Below, piece after piece: positions 7,636-9,354 of a stretch of DNA of 9,354 nucleotides; positions within the stretch are counted from its first letter, which is position 1; each line of letters begins with the position of its first letter. The translations under genes were made by a program, and so were the position numbers. This DNA is from Nannocystaceae bacterium. GTDB taxonomy: Bacteria > Myxococcota_A > Polyangia > Nannocystales > Nannocystaceae. Location of the stretch: the NCBI GenBank assembly GCA_016763875.1, contig JAESSZ010000629.1, forward strand, positions 1 through 9,354, given 5' to 3'. A model generated the notes under the pieces. That model made no database searches and was not told where the DNA came from. It saw only the letters and a list, made by a program, of their open reading frames with translations.

Positions 7636-7747
7636 CGACGGCGCCGCATGGGCTTCGCCGCCGTCGAGTATTGGTTGGAACGCCGTCTGCGGCGGGCGTT
7701 TCACCGAATTCGTTGTCCGGCGGGCGCGCAGGGGTGCCTGTCGCCGG
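7636..7747. repeat. Three consecutive stem-loops behind the transposase gene
   Basis: First, CGACGGCG (7636-7643) pairs with CGCCGTCG (7659-7666). Second, CGCCG (7681-7685) pairs with CGGCG (7690-7694) around a TCTG loop, or alternatively AACGCC (7679-7684) with GGCGTT (7695-7700). Third, CCGGCG (7717-7722) pairs with CGCCGG (7742-7747) and encloses a smaller CAGG/CCTG hairpin (7729-7732/7737-7740). None has a good T tract, although the second is followed by TTT. They may be transposase-recognised hairpins like REP sequences, or messenger ends. High GC makes some pairing likely by chance. Confidence 0.5.
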
Positions 7748-7771
7748 GATTGCGCGGCCCGACCCGACTTT

Positions 7772-8012
7772 TGGTCCCCCAACTTAGCGATCGCACTTAA
7801 TAGACCTCGGGTCCGGGTCCGGTCCCAACTATAGACCTCGGGTCCGGTTTACTCGTCGGGTCCGGGTCCGGTCCCAACTATAGACCTCGGGTCCGGGTTT
7901 ACTCGGGTCCGGGTTTACTGTCTTCGGGTCCGGGTTTACTGTCTCGGGTCCGGGTCCGGTTCGGGTCCGGGTCCGGTCCCAACTATAGACCTCGGGTCCG
8001 GGTTTACTGTCT
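7772..8012. repeat. Mosaic short-repeat array (TAGACCTCGGGTCCGG / GGGTCC / TTTACT)
   Basis: The core GGGTCCGG occurs 13 times between 7809 and 8001, partly overlapping, so that some units hold two GGGTCC hexamers and others one. The longer module TAGACCTCGGGTCCGG is present four times, at 7801, 7832, 7881 and 7986, and the last three are preceded by CCCAACTA. Units end in either GGTCCCAAC or a TTTACT spacer (7848, 7898, 7914, 7935, 8003), mostly followed by CG or GTCT. The first unit is degenerate and carries extra bases containing GCGATCGC (7787-7794). Unit order is mixed, not strictly periodic, so it is neither a CRISPR array nor a simple microsatellite. GGTC/GACC within a unit can pair across CCAACTATA. 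No believable gene crosses the array. Confidence 0.85.
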
Positions 8013-8101
8013 GCGATGTCCGGTGCGATTCCGAGCGCCCGGGCCCGAGGTGTGTGATGAGAAAACCAGCGCGTGCGGTGCTTGCCCGTGAGGGTTTCTC
8101 C

Positions 8102-9187
8102 CTAGTGCGTCTGGGCCTGAGCCCCACTAAACAGCTGAACCCGATCGCTCTGCGGAAATCGCCGAAGGGCCAGCACATCCTGCGTATCGCATGCCGCCGC
8201 AAACTCCGCCGACGCCGTCCCCAAGATCCATTGAACGCGCGGCAACGCGTGCCGCAATGTCGAGACCAATTGGCCCATCACTTCACCGTCGTGTCGAAGC
8301 TCTACATCGTCGATCACAACCACGCCTTGCGCGGTTCGGGGGTCAGCCTCGGGGTATGCCGCCCACAACGTCCGGACCGTGATCGCAGCGAAGGCAACCA
8401 AATGGCGAACGCGGTTGGGAAGACCGTCGAACGGAACGCTGCGACCGCCCTCGGTGGAAAACAGTGGTTCAAATGAGACGGCGTCCAGTCCGTCGTATTG
8501 ATAGCCTGCCGGTTTCACGAACGCGTTGGTCGTCTCGCGCATCGCGGTTCCTAGCAGACGAGTATCCCGCCACACCGAGGTCCGACTCTTCGCGGCAGCG
8601 CGCTCGCGTTGGTTGCTGGGGCTCAATGCCGCGGAGATCGCTGCGTAGGCGAGCGCTTGTTTAGTCTCCCGAGTGAGGTCGAAGCGGTTTGCGTCCTCCA
8701 GCGGTGTGGTCGCACGGGCGTCGTATCGGACCACCGACCGTAGAGGTGCATGCAGCGTCACCGGGTGCCGTGAAAACCATCGTGTGCCGGGGAACGCGAG
8801 ACACACAAAGCCTCCGCTCCTGGCTCGTCGATCAAAGAGCGCTTGCTCTCGGCGCCGAAGTGATGCGGTGTCGTCGGCCGCATCGATCGGTGCGTGTGGA
8901 CTCGCGACGCGCAAAGGGTGTGGCCGATCCGGGTCGTCGTCGCCGAGTACCCAGTCGCACCACACGTGTGGCGGTACCGTGGACCCCTGGGCGGGGCGGA
9001 TGCTGGGGGTGGTTGCTGCGTGGCCCGGTCGGGTGTTGGCGATGGCGCTGAGGAGGCTAGTCTTGCCGACGCCGGCCCCCCCGTACACGACGGTCATGAG
9101 CCGAGGTTCACCTTCGGCGTTTCGGAACGGGACTTCAATGTCGCCGAATGGCGCGATCCCACGGAGATTGGCTTGAACGAGGTACAA
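8102..9187 (-). CDS. AAA/ABC-like P-loop ATPase of the SMC/OLD-type architecture, function unknown
   Basis: The protein has 361 aa from a TTG start at 9187; no ATG or GTG appears in frame just upstream, and the N-terminus YLVQANLRGIAPFGDIEVPF is the usual first strand and loop of RecF/OLD-like ATPases. Walker A is GGAGVGKT at 36-43, and Walker B is GVVVIDDVE at 288-296. The segment before it, FDGLPNRVRHLVAFAA (from 253), stands where the LSGGQ-type signature is expected. The last strand, VQWILGTASAEFAAACD (318-334), corresponds to the H-loop region, usually TTHSP. No membrane segment, nuclease or protease motif is visible. Several such ATPases act in DNA repair or anti-phage defence with a partner gene; here no partner is visible in the window, and one could lie upstream beyond 9354. 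Only a weak GCGAG ribosome-binding-like sequence precedes the start. The fold is likely; the job is not known. Confidence 0.75.
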   Translation of the reverse strand: MYLVQANLRGIAPFGDIEVPFRNAEGEPRLMTVVYGGAGVGKTSLLSAIANTRPGHAATTPSIRPAQGSTVPPHVWCDWVLGDDDPDRPHPLRVASPHAPIDAADDTASLRRREQALFDRRARSGGFVCLAFPGTRWFSRHPVTLHAPLRSVVRYDARATTPLEDANRFDLTRETKQALAYAAISAALSPSNQRERAAAKSRTSVWRDTRLLGTAMRETTNAFVKPAGYQYDGLDAVSFEPLFSTEGGRSVPFDGLPNRVRHLVAFAAITVRTLWAAYPEADPRTAQGVVVIDDVELRHDGEVMGQLVSTLRHALPRVQWILGTASAEFAAACDTQDVLALRRFPQSDRVQLFSGAQAQTH

Positions 9188-9354
9188 AAGGTCTCGCTGA
9201 GAATAGGATGCCTGGTGCCGTGGTTGGAGGTCTGAGTTGTTCCCCGAGCGACCTGGTGAGAGACTGTGTGCTGTGCCGAACGAGGCGCCCCACCAGGGCT
9301 GGTCACATCTCCACCACGAGGACGATGGCGGCGGTGCGCCACCAGCGACCTCCC
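9188..9354. other. Upstream region of the ATPase gene
   Basis: No gene, promoter boxes or repeat can be named here. Short open frames on both strands overlap the ATPase frame and have biased, non-protein-like composition. It is the stretch where the ATPase promoter or the end of an upstream co-directional gene would be expected. Confidence 0.3.

Larger units (their letters stand above)
6494..8012 (+). mobile_element. Candidate Y1-transposase element with inverted 16-bp end sequences
   Basis: The proposed unit runs from the inverted 16-mer at 6494-6509, through the transposase gene (6613-7614) and three stem-loops (7636-7747), to the repeat array ending about 8012. In support, the only copy of the 16-mer outside the array lies inverted on the far side of the transposase gene, and the Sir2 reading frame loses homology just there. 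Against a simple insertion, no missing N-terminal Sir2 half is found right of the array, so a deletion or rearrangement is also needed. No target-site duplication could be identified. RAYT-type transposases are usually domesticated and not framed by classic inverted repeats, so the boundaries are tentative. Confidence 0.4.
7615..8101. other. Non-coding interval between transposase and ATPase genes
   Basis: These 487 bp separate two genes that point toward each other. They hold the three stem-loops, the mosaic array and, at 8039-8051, CCGGGCCCGAGGT. That last sequence is a one-mismatch inverted copy of the array module core and could pair with the last array unit. No gene is supported here; open frames through the array encode low-complexity Gly/Pro/Asp strings. 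No clear terminator is seen for the minus-strand ATPase gene apart from a weak AGGG/CCCT stem (8091-8103). Confidence 0.6.

Noticed and set aside
7787..7794. GCGATCGC as a HIP1-type site
   Set aside because: HIP1 is a cyanobacterial genome-wide signature; one copy here means nothing.
7772..8012. CRISPR array
   Set aside because: Repeats are short, overlapping and irregular, spacers are not unique, and no cas gene is present.
7936..8202. Minus-strand ORF of 88 codons crossing the array (ending in GPGPEPDPDPRQ)
   Set aside because: Its C-terminal part is just the repeat array read as protein, and the rest overlaps the ATPase gene in another frame.

Overview
The window is high-GC DNA from what is probably a deltaproteobacterial-type predator or gliding bacterium (Myxococcota, perhaps Nannocystineae). 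That placement is an inference. It rests on the GC-rich codon use, a soluble multi-PAS chemoreceptor, lipoprotein-type peptidases, and a long-form Y1 (REP-associated type) transposase of a kind I associate with this phylum. No rRNA, tRNA or CRISPR is visible.

Left part (1-1957): the 3' part of a soluble chemoreceptor with at least three tandem PAS modules, a HAMP-like linker and a complete MCP signalling hairpin. It runs in from upstream of the window and is closed by a good intrinsic terminator. A gene-poor stretch follows (1958-2822) with an 11-bp perfect stem-loop and at most one small doubtful ORF.

Middle (2823-6028): two co-directional genes 11-29 bp apart, probably one operon, both with lipoprotein-like N-termini. 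The first is an M3 metallopeptidase of the peptidyl-dipeptidase Dcp type. The second is a MepA-type (M74) murein endopeptidase carrying an extra N-terminal domain that resembles the GspC homology region of type II secretion. Together they look like an envelope module that cuts peptidoglycan cross-links and trims peptides.

Right part (6029-9354): an accessory, rearranged region. On the minus strand is the C-terminal half of a Sir2-family protein whose NAD-binding N-terminal half is missing. Next comes a plus-strand Y1/HUH transposase gene (RAYT-like, 333 aa). Behind it lie three consecutive stem-loops and a mosaic array of about 240 bp built from a TAGACCTCGGGTCCGG module, GGGTCC hexamers and TTTACT spacers. 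The same 16-mer occurs once, inverted, on the other side of the transposase gene, at the point where the Sir2 homology stops. This suggests one transposase-plus-repeat element whose ends are marked by this sequence, and it is the most interesting feature of the window. On the minus strand beyond the array is a 361-aa P-loop ATPase with a clear Walker A, but with altered Walker B glutamate, signature and H-loop positions.
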